From Vigna angularis (taxonomy: Eukaryota > Streptophyta > Magnoliopsida > Fabales > Fabaceae), in the NCBI RefSeq assembly GCF_016808095.1, contig NC_068972.1, positions 2,790,001 to 2,854,000 of the forward strand: a stretch of 64,000 nucleotides of DNA. Direction: 5' to 3'. This document shows positions 1 to 12,778 of this stretch, piece after piece. Position numbers and translations under genes: made by a program. The notes under the pieces were generated by a model. That model was not told the DNA's origin. It ran no database searches and was given only the letters and a program-made list of their open reading frames with translations. Each line of letters begins with the position of its first letter. Positions within the stretch are counted from its first letter, which is position 1.

Positions 1-596
1 AAGTGATGATTGTAATTTAAAAAGAAAAGGAAAATGAAAGTTAATGGACATGATGACTGGACGTGGAGAAGCAACTTAACAGAACTGGGAATAATGATAA
101 GCTTATTATATAATAGTGGCAGGCAAATCATTCACGTCTTCTTAAAACAACAACACCAAATTTCTCTCACTCCTTTCTCCTACTCACTTTCTTAAACAAA
201 AATCACCTTAACTATCATACTGTACTCCTCAACACATGGTTTTGTATTTCTTAAATTGTACTCAAATTTTTACACAATTAAAGAGAGTACATTTTTTTAT
301 TCAGATTTAAAAAGGTTCGGTAATTTCAGTAATATATACATATATACCGATAATAATATTTTTCAGAATGTGAAATTATTACACAAAATATTATAATAAT
401 TATAAAGTCATTTAACCAATATTAATTTCAAATTTATAAAAAAAAAACTCGATGTATATATTGTGAATCAATAACTCCACAAGAGGTTTAGTAAAGAGTG
501 TGTGAAATATCCTTTTTATCTATGAAACAAATTTGTTGGAAATAATGCATAAAAAATATCCATTTTATCTTTATAAAAAAAATATGTGGAGAAGAA

Positions 597-1193
597 TGTT
601 GAGAATTCAAATGTCAGTCTAAGTCTAACATGGAATAGAAGTAAGTTGAGTATTGTATAAAGATGAAAAACCTATTAACTCATTGTCTTAAGGTTTTGGG
701 CAGAGAGTAATGTCAATCCCTTATATGGTTGGACTCAGATCTCATTGGTGTTTGTATCTTTCCAGTAACCTCCTCCTCGATAGACCCAACAGTGATATTA
801 GAGCCGATAGTTTGTCTTGGTGACCGACTTAGATGAGTATAATGGTCCCTATACCGAAAATCTTTCTAACAAAGGGTATTCAGGTAAGCGAGTTTCGTTA
901 AGATGAACAACAGTACGAAAGCCTACTCGTGGTAATGGTTGGTTGAGAATGTTTCTGCTGGAAGGAAGTGTACCTATGTGACAGGGACTCACTCTTGAGG
1001 GAAATCCAAGTGTGAGTCTAAGTCCCACATTTGATAGAAATGAGAAAGTAGAATAGTATATAAAGGTGAAAGACCCAAACCTATTGTCTTAAGGTTTTGG
1101 GTAGAGAGTGGTGTCAATCCCTTAAATGGTTTGGCTCATGTTTCATTGATGTTTGTATCTTTCAGGTGAACCTTTTCCTAGATAGACACAACA
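597..1193 (+). mobile_element. TRIM-like miniature LTR retroelement, complete with TSD
   Basis: Two diverged direct repeats flank a short internal region: LTR1 597-791 and LTR2 about 993-1193. Each ends in CA and shares long blocks such as GTCTTAAGGTTTTGGG. The left LTR begins TGTTGAGAATTC. A 5-bp target duplication, AAGAA, sits at 592-596 and again at 1194-1198. Right after LTR1, near 793-806, TGATATTAGAGCC resembles the initiator tRNA-Met primer-binding site. The internal part is about 200 bp with no coding capacity. Size and layout fit a terminal-repeat retrotransposon in miniature that depends on other elements for mobility. Related copies lie near 12.1 kb and 33.2 kb on the minus strand. 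Confidence 0.8.
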
Positions 1194-1665
1194 AAGAATA
1201 CACAGAAAATACTCGTTTTATCCATGAATAAAAATATGTGAGAAATAACCTTTTATCAATGAAAAAATATCTATAAAATTATTTTATGGAAAATATCTTT
1301 TTTACCTATAGAAAAAAAATTTGTAAGAAATGATGCATATGTAATTAAGGTTTTTTTCAGTGATAACATTGGATTTCTTTTTTATCTATAAAATTTTCAT
1401 TAGATAAATATCCTCATAAATATTGAGATGGGAATTATGATGAAAAAGAAAATGAATGAAAAATGAAATTTTGAGTTTTCATTCTCTTTATTTGTTTGTG
1501 AGAAAATTTTGAAAAACATAATTCCATCAAATATTTTTTTACACGTTTTAATAATAAGGTGAAAGGTATATATGTGTATTTTTTTTCCTATGAAAAGTGG
1601 TACTAATATATTTCTATTGTGAGTTTTGGCATAAACTCATATCAGTGTTGTTCATTCATTCATTC

Positions 1666-1689
1666 ATATATATATATATATATATATAT
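1666..1689. repeat. (AT)n microsatellite
   Basis: A dinucleotide AT run of about 12 units, preceded by several CATT units. Confidence 0.9.
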
Positions 1690-3689
1690 GATAGGATTAT
1701 TATCTATAATAACTAGTTTAAAAGTTATATTTAACATAAATTCTGATTAGTTGGTGATATAATTTTTATTCACACACATCACGTGTGTGAAAGTTGAAGT
1801 TTTTTATAACTGGGCTTTAATTAAAGTGTATGTTACAGAATTTGCGAGCACAAGACTGAGATAAGATGTAATAATTTTGAACTCGAGTAAGAGTTACAAG
1901 TGATTAAGAATTGTGCCAAAATTGTTTTTTAGTCATTGGATTATGCAATCCATTTTGTTACACATTTCTATTTTAATCTCACATATTGAGTCCATATGTT
2001 GATTGAAGTTTCCATAAAACCAAATTTTATCAAACACAAGATAACTAATTATCTATACTAATAACAATTTGGGATGCACGCTCACACACAAAGGACAACA
2101 TTAATTTTCTCCTAAACCTATAGATACATCAAATATCAGGAACCAAAACCCTAGTCAAATAACCAATGTTATTGAAATTATCTTTGTTATGTATGCACAT
2201 AAATAATTTTAGTCGAGCCTTCCTTAGACATCACTAGGTAACTTATACTTTAAATATTTTTATATACTCTTTATCTATTTTTCTTGGACTATTTTTTTTT
2301 CTAATTAACGCTAAATAGAGTAAGTATTAGATATCTTTTAAAATTTTATTAACGGTATTATATTTCTTCACTTTGTGCGAAGATTAGTACAAAGATAACC
2401 AATATTTTGTTTGGATTGTATAATTAAGCTAAAAGAGAAGAAAAGAAAAGGTAAAGAATGCACGTTAGAGATCGGGTTGCAAAGTTTTTGTCCTTTATCC
2501 TAGCCAAACCAAATAATAGGATCACTCTAATTTTAGATTTAAAAGTGAATTTTGATGTGAAGATATTTTAAATGAGTAATAATAATTAAGTTAAATTATG
2601 TCTTTCGTCTTTATTTTTATTTTTGTAAAGAAATATTAAATAAGTATCTTTTTTTATGGTTTCTATTTTGATAAATTTGATATATTTAGATACTTTTTGT
2701 TAGTATTATACTAACAATGTTAAAGATATGAACTCTGTCGATTCGAATTTTTTTATATTTTTTATTTTTTAAATAAAAATTTGTTACATATTTAAAATAG
2801 TGTGATGTGATGATAATAATATCACGTGTCACTCTCACTCTTACATGTTACTGTGTTGTCTTAATTTTGAAATAACATAAAAAAAAACTCTAAAATAAGA
2901 AGGATTGAATAAATTTTTTGAAAACTTTTCTCATTTAAAGTATTTAATTTCTTTCTCAAAGCTTGAATCCTAAAATATTTGAGTTTTCAAACTGTGTTTA
3001 GAAAAACAAATTACTCTAAAACATTAAGAGGAAAACTAAAAAAATAAAATTATATTGATACTCTTTATAAATCATTGGTCATAAAAAGTTATAATTTTTT
3101 TAAAAAATTTAGGATTTTTTAACAAAAGTAACAAATAGTTTATTTTATATTATTATACCTTAAATTAATTAAAATATTTAGTCTTAAACTTATCTTAATT
3201 CTTCTTATCTATACTAAAAACACAGTTGGTTTGACCATTCAAACAATAAAAAATACACCTTGGTTAGCATTACACTGGACCACTTAATAAAAGAAGTTGC
3301 GTAAAAATCAATACTATATAACTTTTTCTCGAAGGAACAAAATAAAGGACTTGGATCATTATATTTAGGTAATTTATATTGGAAATGGCACCCAGAAACA
3401 CTTCATTGGGTGCCTTCTGTGGCATACTGATAAAACCATTTATGACTTCGAATGGAGTTTTGGTGGACCATGCACAATGCAACAAAGCTTTCACCAAGTT
3501 TTCTAGTATCTTATTATTTCATCCAAATATTTCCAACACGTTATACCAAAATAATTTCTTCCAAATTTACTCTTGTAAGTAAATGGTCAGAATTTACCAT
3601 CCCATTCTTGTTCATTTATTTTTATTCTTTAGTTCAACTTCAATATTGTGGTTGACTTTGCTTTTTAAAACTAAACTCATTCTTAAGGC

Positions 3690-4440
3690 CTTGTTCGCTT
3701 TAAGGGAATTTCCTGTGCAAAAGAATTGGCTAGAATGAATTCACTATTCAAATGGTGTTCATTTAAATTAAATATCATTTTTACCCTTTTATAATTTTAA
3801 TAATTTCAATTTTCATGTATAAAATATTATAATCAGATTGTATTTGAATTCAATTTTGGTTTTTTTATTGGAATAAAAATAAGCATAAATAATAAACATA
3901 AATAATAAAATAAATTAATAATATTAACATTAAAAAATTATATTTCAAACAAAAATATTACACTTTACTTAAATAAAATATTATTTCAATTTTTTTATTA
4001 GTTTTTATCTTTTTACTACTTCAAATATTTTTTTAGCAATAAATATTTTTTTTTATCTTTTTTCACTACTTCAATTTCTAACCATTATAATTTTAATTTA
4101 CTAAATTATAATTATTTTGCATTTTTAAAATTAATTTTAATAAATTTTAATTTTTTACTCTTTATAAATATTTCTACAATTAAATATAACATTAATCATT
4201 ATCATTTTATATTACTTTAATAACTAGGGGTATTTTGATCATCTTTAATTTCTATCCATTAAACAATTTTTTTATATCACATCAATCAAATCATACACTA
4301 ATTCTCACAAACTTTACTTCTAAATTCACTCCTAATTACTTTCAAATCTATTCAAATAAAACAAAAATTTACTCTCAAATCTTCTCAAATTCATTCACTC
4401 ACTCTTCCCAAATCATCTCCTCTGAGTAAACACACCCTAA
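3690..4440. mobile_element. Possible MITE-like AT-rich segment
   Basis: The left edge reads GGCCTTGTTCGCTTTAAGGG. The right edge, on the opposite strand, reads AGGGTGTGTTTACTCAG. They are imperfect inverted ends around about 0.75 kb of AT-rich non-coding DNA. No target-site duplication could be confirmed, so this is only a suggestion of a hAT-type non-autonomous element. Confidence 0.25.
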
Positions 4441-5879
4441 ATCTCAAGTATAATGTATGGATTTAATTAATTTTAATATAAAATAAGACAAAGCCTCATA
4501 TTAATTTAATTAGTTGACTGTTTACAGAACTTATCAAATGCTGTTAGTTTATGAATAGTCTCTGTAAAACTTCCTACCTCCGTGAGTGGAAATTAATCTT
4601 TCCCATAAAATTTAGTTATGAAGGATATTTTTCACAGAATCAAAAATTTATTTAAAACAAACATATAATTTTTAAGAGAGTTTATAATAACCATTCGTAT
4701 TTTACAATTTTATATCGAGAGCCTCCATGACTCAAAAAGGAAGTGAAAAATGTTGAAGATTTAAATCATATTTTTATTACCATGTATAAATCAGCAATAT
4801 TCTTTTATAGTTTCTCAAAAAAAAAATATAAAAATTCAATCAAATATGCTGTGGCCAGATAAAACAATTAAGAATTAGTTTGTTCATTAAGCAAGCTCTA
4901 TCCATTGGACACCTGTCGCACTTTGTTAAAATAAGACAAATGTTGCAATTGTTTTTCATTAATATTGTGCGTCTAATATGCACTGCAGCAAACTCTAAGC
5001 CCATGCCTGTTAATAAATTTTCCAAATTAAACATTTTAATAATTAGAATAGAATCTCCAATGATGCAATTATGATATGAGTTGTTTGACCTTTTTTTATA
5101 AGTTATATATTATTAAATAAAATTTAAGAATTTCAATATATTTTTAAGCAGAATGTTTAAGACTGAAATTGAGTACTATAATTATCTATTAATTTGTGGG
5201 AATCACCCCGTGAGTTTCTTTACAGGTAAAAATACATAAGGATTGGTTTTTAAATTGAGGAATTTCATAAAAAGCTTGATGCTTGGAGTAAATTTATAAT
5301 TTTTAAAAAAAAGTTATTCACACGATTCACAAATTAATCGTCATTATTAATGAGTTGTCCTATGTGAATCTGGCTAGAAATTATAAAACTAATTGTGTGA
5401 TTAAGGAACTGAAACAGTAGTTTGCGTGAAATTAGTTTGATGGGTTAGTTTGATGGACCTTAAAAAGACAGACAAACCCTCTTTGTAAACAGGAGAATGA
5501 AAAGGGAATATATGCTGCAACTGGAAAATTTGTGATGTGGTTTCACGCGCTGTGGTACATTAACATTAACCGGGTCTTAGTGGTAGCAACGAAGCAGCAC
5601 CGTCACATTTGAGCAGGGTTAGGTATAGTTAATCTCTCATTAAGGAAAACTAACCATGGTTAAGGATGTTGGAGTTCACTATGTTGGGGTAGTCATGTCA
5701 TCACACATCACTGAGAAAGAGACATGGTGAGAGTGTGTGCGTGTGTTTGCGGAGAGGGAGAGAATCAAGTTCTTTGTATAAAGACATCCAATTTGTCGTT
5801 AGTTGGGTGCTAGAGGCAAAAAATATCACTATGAATTTTCTGTTTTTGTAACCAAAAGTAATAGAAAAGGGATTCCCAG

Positions 5880-6730
5880 TTGACACCATTGCTCACTGAG
5901 CTCAGTGTTTGTGTGTGTGACTGAGAAGAGAAAGGAAAGAAGAATCTTTTGGTGTCTGTCTCTCATATCTCAACTCACACCACCTCCCTCTTCCTTCTTT
6001 TTTTCAAAGGCTAGGATTTTCTTCCTTCCTGTTGTCAAAAGCTTCTCCCTTTCTTCCTCTTCTGTTCATTCATTCATCTTTTGGGCTACTTTGGCCTCTT
6101 TTGAGCTTCCTCGTTTATCAAAGGAAGATGGGCTAATCGTGCATTTTTATACATCTTGGTGTTTGGATCGATTTAAGTGTTCGCGCAGCCATCCTTTGCG
6201 TTGCTCCATTTCTCAGTGTCACTGACGATTTTTTCTTTTTGGTAGGTGGTGTTACTATTATTAATAATTCTATTAATAGATTCAATTGTTCTCTGTTTAG
6301 GATTATCTCAAATTGTTCCTATGGTTACCTTTCTCGTTGAACGTGGTAATTCTTCGAAGCATAATTTGTCATTAAAGCATACCGAGCCTAGCTGGAGGGG
6401 TTTTACTGTTCTAGTGTGAGATTTTAGATTTATCTCCCTCTCTGCTATTTTCTCATGAGTACCATGTGCCAAACCTGAATTTTCTGAAATTCTGAGGTGC
6501 AAAAGAAAAGGCATAAAACTTTTGTTACGGACCTTTCTTGTAATGTAACATTAGGTGGTTTTGATTCTGCTGGATTTTTAGTTTTGGGGTATAAATGTCT
6601 TTTAAGTTGTTTTCAGATTTCTGAATTTTCATCCCTACTATGATTGTTTGAAGGACTGTGAAGTGAACAATTAATACAAGTCTGCTTCTGCATCTTGTCC
6701 ACCAAAGCTCATCACTTGGCCATCCTCAAA
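5880..6730 (+). other. Probable 5' leader of the TPS gene with an intron
   Basis: Upstream of the TPS start the DNA changes to a pyrimidine-rich, less AT-rich stretch (about 5940-6120), as in many plant leaders. A donor GTAGGT at 6242 and an acceptor TTTTCAG ending at 6616 define a likely leader intron of 375 bp. If this model is right, the mature leader holds two tiny upstream frames: ATG GGC TAA at 6128-6136 and ATG ATT GTT TGA at 6640-6651. Neither the transcription start nor the splicing can be proved from sequence alone. Confidence 0.45.
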
Positions 6731-9700
6731 ATGGTTTCAAGGTCATATTCAAACTTGTTAGATCTTACTTCCTGTGGCTCCCCAACTTTCGGTCGCGAGA
6801 AGAAAAGGCTGCCTCGAGTGGCGACTGTTGCCGGAGTTCTGTCTGAACTAGATGATGAGTCCAGCAATAATAGTGTTGGGTCTGATACTCCATCCTCAGT
6901 CTCTCAAGAGAGGATGATAATTGTAGGTAACCAGCTTCCACTAAGGGCACGCAGAAAAGACAATGGTACTTGGGAGTTCACATGGGATGAGGACTCACTT
7001 CTTTTGCAGCTGCAAGATGGTCTTGGGGATGATGTGGAAACTATCTATATTGGTTGTCTTAAAGAAGAGATTGAGCCGAGTGAGCAAGATGATGTTGCCC
7101 AGTACTTGCTGGACACTTTCAAATGCGTGCCCACCTTTCTCCCACCTGAGCTTTTCAGTAAATTCTACCATGGATTCTGCAAACAACATCTCTGGCCTTT
7201 ATTTCACTACATGCTTCCGCTTTCGCCTGATCTTGGTGGTAGATTCGATAGGTCCCTTTGGCAGGCATATGTTTCTGTGAACAAGATATTTGCGGATAAA
7301 GTGATGGAAGTCATCAGCCCTGATGACGACTTTGTGTGGGTTCATGACTACCATCTGATGGTACTTCCAACATTTTTGAGAAAGAGATTTAACAGGGTTA
7401 GACTAGGATTCTTCCTCCACAGTCCCTTCCCTTCCTCTGAGATATACCGAACCCTTCCTGTCAGGGACGAACTTCTTAGAGCTCTTCTGAATTCTGACCT
7501 TATTGGGTTTCATACTTTTGATTATGCCAGGCATTTCCTCTCTTGTTGCAGTAGAATGCTTGGAATTTCTTACCAATCTAAGCGGGGTTACATTGGTCTT
7601 GAGTACTATGGAAGAACTGTAAGCATTAAGATTCTTCCTGTTGGTATTCATATAGGTCAGCTCCAATCAGTCATGAGTCTTCCCGAGACAGAAAGCAAGG
7701 TTGCAGAGTTAAAAAGCCAGTTCAGAGATCAAACTGTGCTGCTCGGGGTGGATGACATGGATATCTTCAAAGGAATCAGCTTAAAACTTTTGGCCATGGA
7801 ACAATTGCTTTTGCAACATCCTGATAAGAGGGGCAGAGTTGTGCTTGTCCAAATTGCAAACCCTGCAAGAGGCCGCGGAAAGGACGTGCAGGAGGTACAA
7901 AGTGAAACTTATGCCACGGTGAAGAGGATAAATAATACTTTTGGAAGGCCTGGATACACACCTGTAGTCTTGATTGATAGACCACTTCAGAGTTACGAGC
8001 GAATTGCTTATTATGTGATTGCTGAATGTTGCCTTGTTACAGCAGTGAGAGATGGGATGAACCTTATACCCTATGAATACATCATTTGTAGACAAGGAAG
8101 TGAGAAGATAGATGAGATCTTAGGGACAGACCCACTTACTCAAAAGAGGAGTATGCTGGTGGTGTCCGAATTCATTGGCTGCTCCCCTTCGTTGAGTGGG
8201 GCAATTAGAGTGAATCCGTGGAACATTGATGCTGTTGCCGAGGCTATGGATTCTGCACTGATGGTCCCAGAGGCTGAAAAGCAGATGCGGCATGAGAAAC
8301 ATTATAGGTATGTTAGTACACATGATGTTGCATATTGGGCGCGCAGCTTCTTGCAGGATCTGGAAAGGGCATGCAGAGATCATCTAAGGAGACGATGCTG
8401 GGGAATTGGTTTTGGTTTAGGCTTTCGAGTAATTGCTTTGGATCCAAACTTTAGAAAGCTATCGGTGGAACATATTGTTTCAGCTTACAAGAGGACGAAG
8501 CACCGAGCAATTCTTTTGGATTATGATGGTACTATGGTGCAGCCTGGATCGATGAGTACAACACCTAATGCTGAAGCCGTTGGCATCTTTAACATCTTGT
8601 GCAGGGACACCAAGAATTGTGTTTTCATCGTAAGTGGAAGGGAGAGAGGGACTCTTACTGAATGGTTTTCTTCTTGTGAAAGGATGGGAATTGCTGCAGA
8701 GCATGGTTATTTTGTGAGGTACACATCCTTTTACCTTTGTGGTTACCGCAAATCATATTAATGGATTTTACTAGTTTTAATTTCTTAATTTTAAGAACGA
8801 TCAAGTTTGAATCTTTTAATCATATTTGGCTTTTCTATTGTTAACCGCGAAATAAACTCACTGTTTCATTTTTTATATGATAGAATGTTGAGGAAAAATA
8901 CTGTTCCTTGGCCGAGCTTGCTTGTGTACTCAAACTGAAGTTTATCTTCTTTTGTTTTTCCAGGACAAATCAAAATTCAGAATGGGAAACATGTGTTCCA
9001 GTACCCGATTTTGAGTGGAAACAGATTGCTGAGCCGGTTATGCAATTGTATATGGAAACAACTGATGGTTCTAACATAGAGGCCAAAGAAAGTGCCCTTG
9101 TTTGGAATTACGAGTATGCAGACAGAGACTTTGGTTCATGTCAAGCTAAGGAGCTTCTTGATCACCTGGAAAGTGTTCTTGCCAATGAGCCTGTCTCTGT
9201 TAAAAGTAGTCCAAACATTGTGGAAGTAAAACCTCAGGTCAGCTATAATAAATCTTTCAACTTTTAACGTAATTTTAGGTTGGTCATATCTAGTTTACTA
9301 GTTTACATGCATCTATAGTTGTGACTTCCTTCAGGGTGATTTAATTGTAGTGGTGCTTGGCACAGAACCATGTTAGTGCCATAGTTGGGATGCATTTTGG
9401 GATTTGATTACTTCTCAAGAACTTGTGGACATAACAGAAGTTAATTTAGTAGTTAAGTCATGAAATGTGGTTGACTATCTTCTCTTGTTGGACTGAGTGC
9501 AGGGTGTGAGTAAGGGTATTGTAGCAGAACGTCTTCTCTCAACAATGAAACAAAAAGGGGTGATTCCAGATTTTGTTCTATGCATTGGAGATGACAGATC
9601 AGACGAGGACATGTTTGGGGTGATAATGAATGCAAGGGCGTCACTGTCTCCAGTAGCTGAAGTGTTTCCATGCACTGTTGGTCAGAAACCTAGCAAGGCC

Positions 9701-9802
9701 AAGTATTACTTGGAAGACACAAGTGAGATTTTGAGAATGTTGCAAGGCCTTGCCAATGCTTCTGAGCACTCTACTAGAACTTCTTCCCAACCTTCTCATT
9801 AA
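6731..9802 (+). CDS. TPS6: Class II trehalose-6-phosphate synthase/phosphatase-like protein (TPS6-like)
   Basis: Three exons: 6731-8718, 8964-9237 and 9503-9802, total 2562 bp, 853 aa, the usual length for class II TPS proteins. I chose the ATG at 6731 because MVSRSYSNLLDL is the conserved start of the class; the frame stays open upstream but has no other ATG. A glycosyltransferase family 20 domain covers roughly residues 60-540 (VHDYHLM at 204-210, then HSPFPSSEIYR). A HAD phosphatase-like domain follows, with LDYDGT at 596-601 (first Asp 597) and GDDRSDEDMF in exon 3. The text is closest to Arabidopsis TPS6 (for example SVNKIFAD, GCLKEEIEP). Class II members generally lack measurable T6P synthase activity and are thought to act in sugar signalling. 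Both introns are GT-AG. Confidence 0.95.
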
Positions 9803-12500
9803 AGTTATTGTTTTTTTTAAACGTGTATCACACATACACTATTTTGTCTATACTGGGATATCTGTACTGTGTTAGATTTGTCGATCTATTTGATTTTCTG
9901 GCAGTGGTGCCTTCATTTATTGATATCCCAACGTTGTTGTTGCAACTACCAATAGGTTGTTTTCAAAGTAGATGAATTTACGTGTATTTACTGTTTCTTT
10001 TCTTCGCTATTACCTCTGACCGTTTTGATGTGTGATAAAGTGATTCTTGATTGGGAATGAACGAACGATAGGGCTGTGAATGTGGTGCATGAATTCACAT
10101 CACTTTTTGGCCTGGGTTGTTCTGATTTATGTACAATTTTCAGTGAGTGATGTTTTCCTTTCTCTTGCAATCGCTGGTTCAATTAATTGGGGTCTGGTGG
10201 ACTTTTGTCATATAAATGTTTTCCGAGGTCATTATTTCTGAATTTGAACTCCTAACGTTGCAGAGAAGTCTTGCCTCAGTTTTTGTGTCAATTGAATTGT
10301 CTCAAATCCTGGGCTTCATTAATGCAATTAATGGCTTTCATAGATAACGTTTTAAATAATGCGTTATGTTTTAAGATTTTAGAAAATGGTGTATTTTTAA
10401 GAAAGCGTTATGAAGTGGTTGAGCATTTGCTTTTATAGTACTGAATTCACTTGTTTCGTCTTTTAGTTCAGTATTCAATGTTGTCAATTATTTTAAAAAA
10501 GGTTTATAATTCGTAGCAGTCATACTTTGATTAAAAAAAGATGGTCCTACTTAACTCGAATATAATTATATTCATGTGGTCTCAAAAAAAAAAAACTGAG
10601 TTTGCAATTTTACCCTATTCGAACTTTTCGTTAAATACGTAAATTCCTATTAGGCTAAAATTTAAAATGATATGTTTTGAAATAGTTGCTAGCTATAATT
10701 TCTTTTTTTATTATTTTATTTTGAATGAATTAATATAAATTAATGAATTGAGATGTAAATTAAATTGGATTAACCTTTGATGTAAAAGAAAAGAACAAAA
10801 AATGGTAAAAGATGGAGGCATTGATTGGTCGGGATGAGTATCTAATATCTATGAAAAGAGGGCTTCGTAGGCAAGCCCACCAACAACTCTAACATTGTCG
10901 GAGTAGGAATCACCAAACACCATCATTCTAGTATCTTTTACTTTATTTAAATAAAATTAACAATGACTAACATTATATACAATCATTTTAAAAGTTAAAA
11001 TTTTAAATAAATAAAAGCGTCTTTGATATATAGAGATTAATAATCACTTTTAACCTTTAATTATATTTTAGAAAAAAAATATTGAAATTCAATTCACTTC
11101 CATGTTATAAAGTTAAATCGCCGTCTTTGAAACATAAGCATTCTTGGAAGTTATTCTTGAAAAAGAAAAACCATTTTTAGAGTTATTTTTATTTTCGCCG
11201 AGTCATGTGTCTTGTCAAAATTATTTTTATTAAACGTTTGGTCTTTTTTTTTCTCCTTTAAAATATATTTCTTAACTTTTAAATTCAAAATATTAAAATG
11301 AATAAATACGGTTAATTAATAAGATAACATTTTTCTTTCTTGTGGAGACTGATAAAGGAGTATTAAGATACACTCATGGCCAATATTTTCGATATACATT
11401 GATCAATCATTTCGTTATAAATTTTATAAATATTGAGAAATTTAATGTTCTTAACTGAATAAATATTTTAAATAAAAATGCAGTTCTTAACTGCATAAAA
11501 ATTTAAAATAAAAAATAACAGTAATAGAGAAAGTGGTGGAGAACATTTTTAACAATAGAAAGAGGATGATAATAGGATGTGAAAATTTGTTGAACAAAGT
11601 TTTAATAGAATTTGATAAGACATAAAGGAAAATGAAAGGGTGATAGGAGAGGGAAGAGTGTCTGATAAAAAGTGTAACTAAAATTATTATAAGACATATA
11701 CGTGTCAACTAAAGCATTGATATATGAAACTGTCTTAAACAAAGTATTGATATGTGAATGTAATAACTCTTGTTTCAGAAATTACAATTCTTTCAACAAA
11801 CAAAAAGTAAGGAAATATAAAGATGGAGTGAAATTTTAGCCGCAAGAGAAGGTTCATTAAAAATTAGAATAATAAATTTTATTGATTATTCTAATTTTGT
11901 TCCTTTGTTGATATGATTATTGTGAATATACGATTCCAATTAGATATGAATTCAATCATATAAAAGATTAACATCACTCTTTGTCTAAAACCTTAAAGTA
12001 ATGGATTAATGATTCTTCACTTTTGAAACTCTTTGTTTAGAAGATTTTCGATACAAGTATTATTTGACTCATTTGAGTCTAACTGGGTTCTGATATCGCT
12101 TGTTGGGTCTGTGAAGGATGATGTTCATTGAAAAGATAAATCTGAACCAACCACGTAAAGAATTATTCAAAATCTTAAGACAATGAGTTAATATGTTTTC
12201 ACTTTTATCTCATCATGCTTTACTTTATTTCATTTTTAGCAACTGTATGACTTAATCTTAAACTTGGAATTTCAATTTGGTTCTAAGTTTTTAAAATATT
12301 TTAATAATATGGATATAAAAATGGTATCTTTCTGATAAGTTCCGGTGAGCCTTGCACCAAGCTCTTCGTGTCAATATACTACTAGTTCATGGTTGGATTT
12401 TGAGGTTTGGATTTGATTTAAATGTGGCTACGTGGAACACCCTTTTGGTTTTTCATGTCAAATGTGACACTTTACTCAGATTTATATGATTCAAATGAAT
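9803..12500. other. Intergenic region downstream of TPS6-like gene
   Basis: The first few hundred bases are the probable 3' UTR. Beyond that it is AT-rich DNA without a supportable gene. A degraded minus-strand TRIM-like element lies at about 11950-12270. The 73-codon minus-strand frame at 11487-11708 is hydrophobic low-complexity translation of AT-rich DNA and is not called. Confidence 0.7.
11950..12270 (-). mobile_element. Degraded TRIM-like LTR element, minus strand
   Basis: Read on the minus strand, the sequence from about 12270 down to 12101 matches the LTR of the 597-1193 element (AACTCATTGTCTTAAG block) and ends GACCCAACA. It is followed at 12085-12099 by GATATCAGAACCC, a match to the initiator tRNA-Met primer-binding site. 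A second LTR-like stretch with AAGGTTTTAGACAAAGAG follows at about 11950-12040. The copy is diverged and its outer ends are not clear. Confidence 0.6.
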
Positions 12501-12527
12501 GGGAATTATATAAGTTATCTTCCTCCA

Positions 12528-12535
12528 TATAAAAG
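12528..12535 (+). promoter_or_regulatory. TATA box of the small membrane-protein gene
   Basis: TATAAAAG lies about 250 bp upstream of the ATG at 12779. It would put transcription start near 12560 and a leader of about 220 nt. Assigned by position and match only. Confidence 0.45.
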
Positions 12536-12778
12536 AATAATAATTAAAAGAGAAAGAGAAATTAAAAAAAATTGAGTGAAAAGAAGGCAGGTAATTATAG
12601 TTATTGAAAGCTTAAGAACCATTCAGATTCACATGTCCATGTTCTTTTTCGATGGTTGCATGAGACTGTTCCACGTCACATTTTCGGTGTTGGAAGGGAC
12701 AGTAACCATTTGTAGCGACACCACCATTTCTTTATCTTTCCCACAGATCATAGCATAACATAACCTTCCAACAACAAC

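Larger units (their letters stand above)
1..5700. other. AT-rich intergenic region
   Basis: I found no supportable protein-coding gene here. It holds a miniature LTR element at 597-1193 and a TA repeat at 1666-1689. A possible MITE-like segment at about 3690-4440 is listed separately. A slightly GC-richer patch at 3385-3500 carries an 8-bp inverted repeat (GGCACCCA 3387-3394 with TGGGTGCC 3407-3414) and short open frames on both strands that I could not assign. A near-palindrome centred on a CACGTG core lies at about 1770-1792. The rest is homopolymer-rich, low-complexity DNA. Confidence 0.7.

Noticed and set aside
5905..6225. 106-codon frame upstream of TPS6
   Set aside because: The frame does not begin with ATG and the peptide is translation of a pyrimidine-rich leader.
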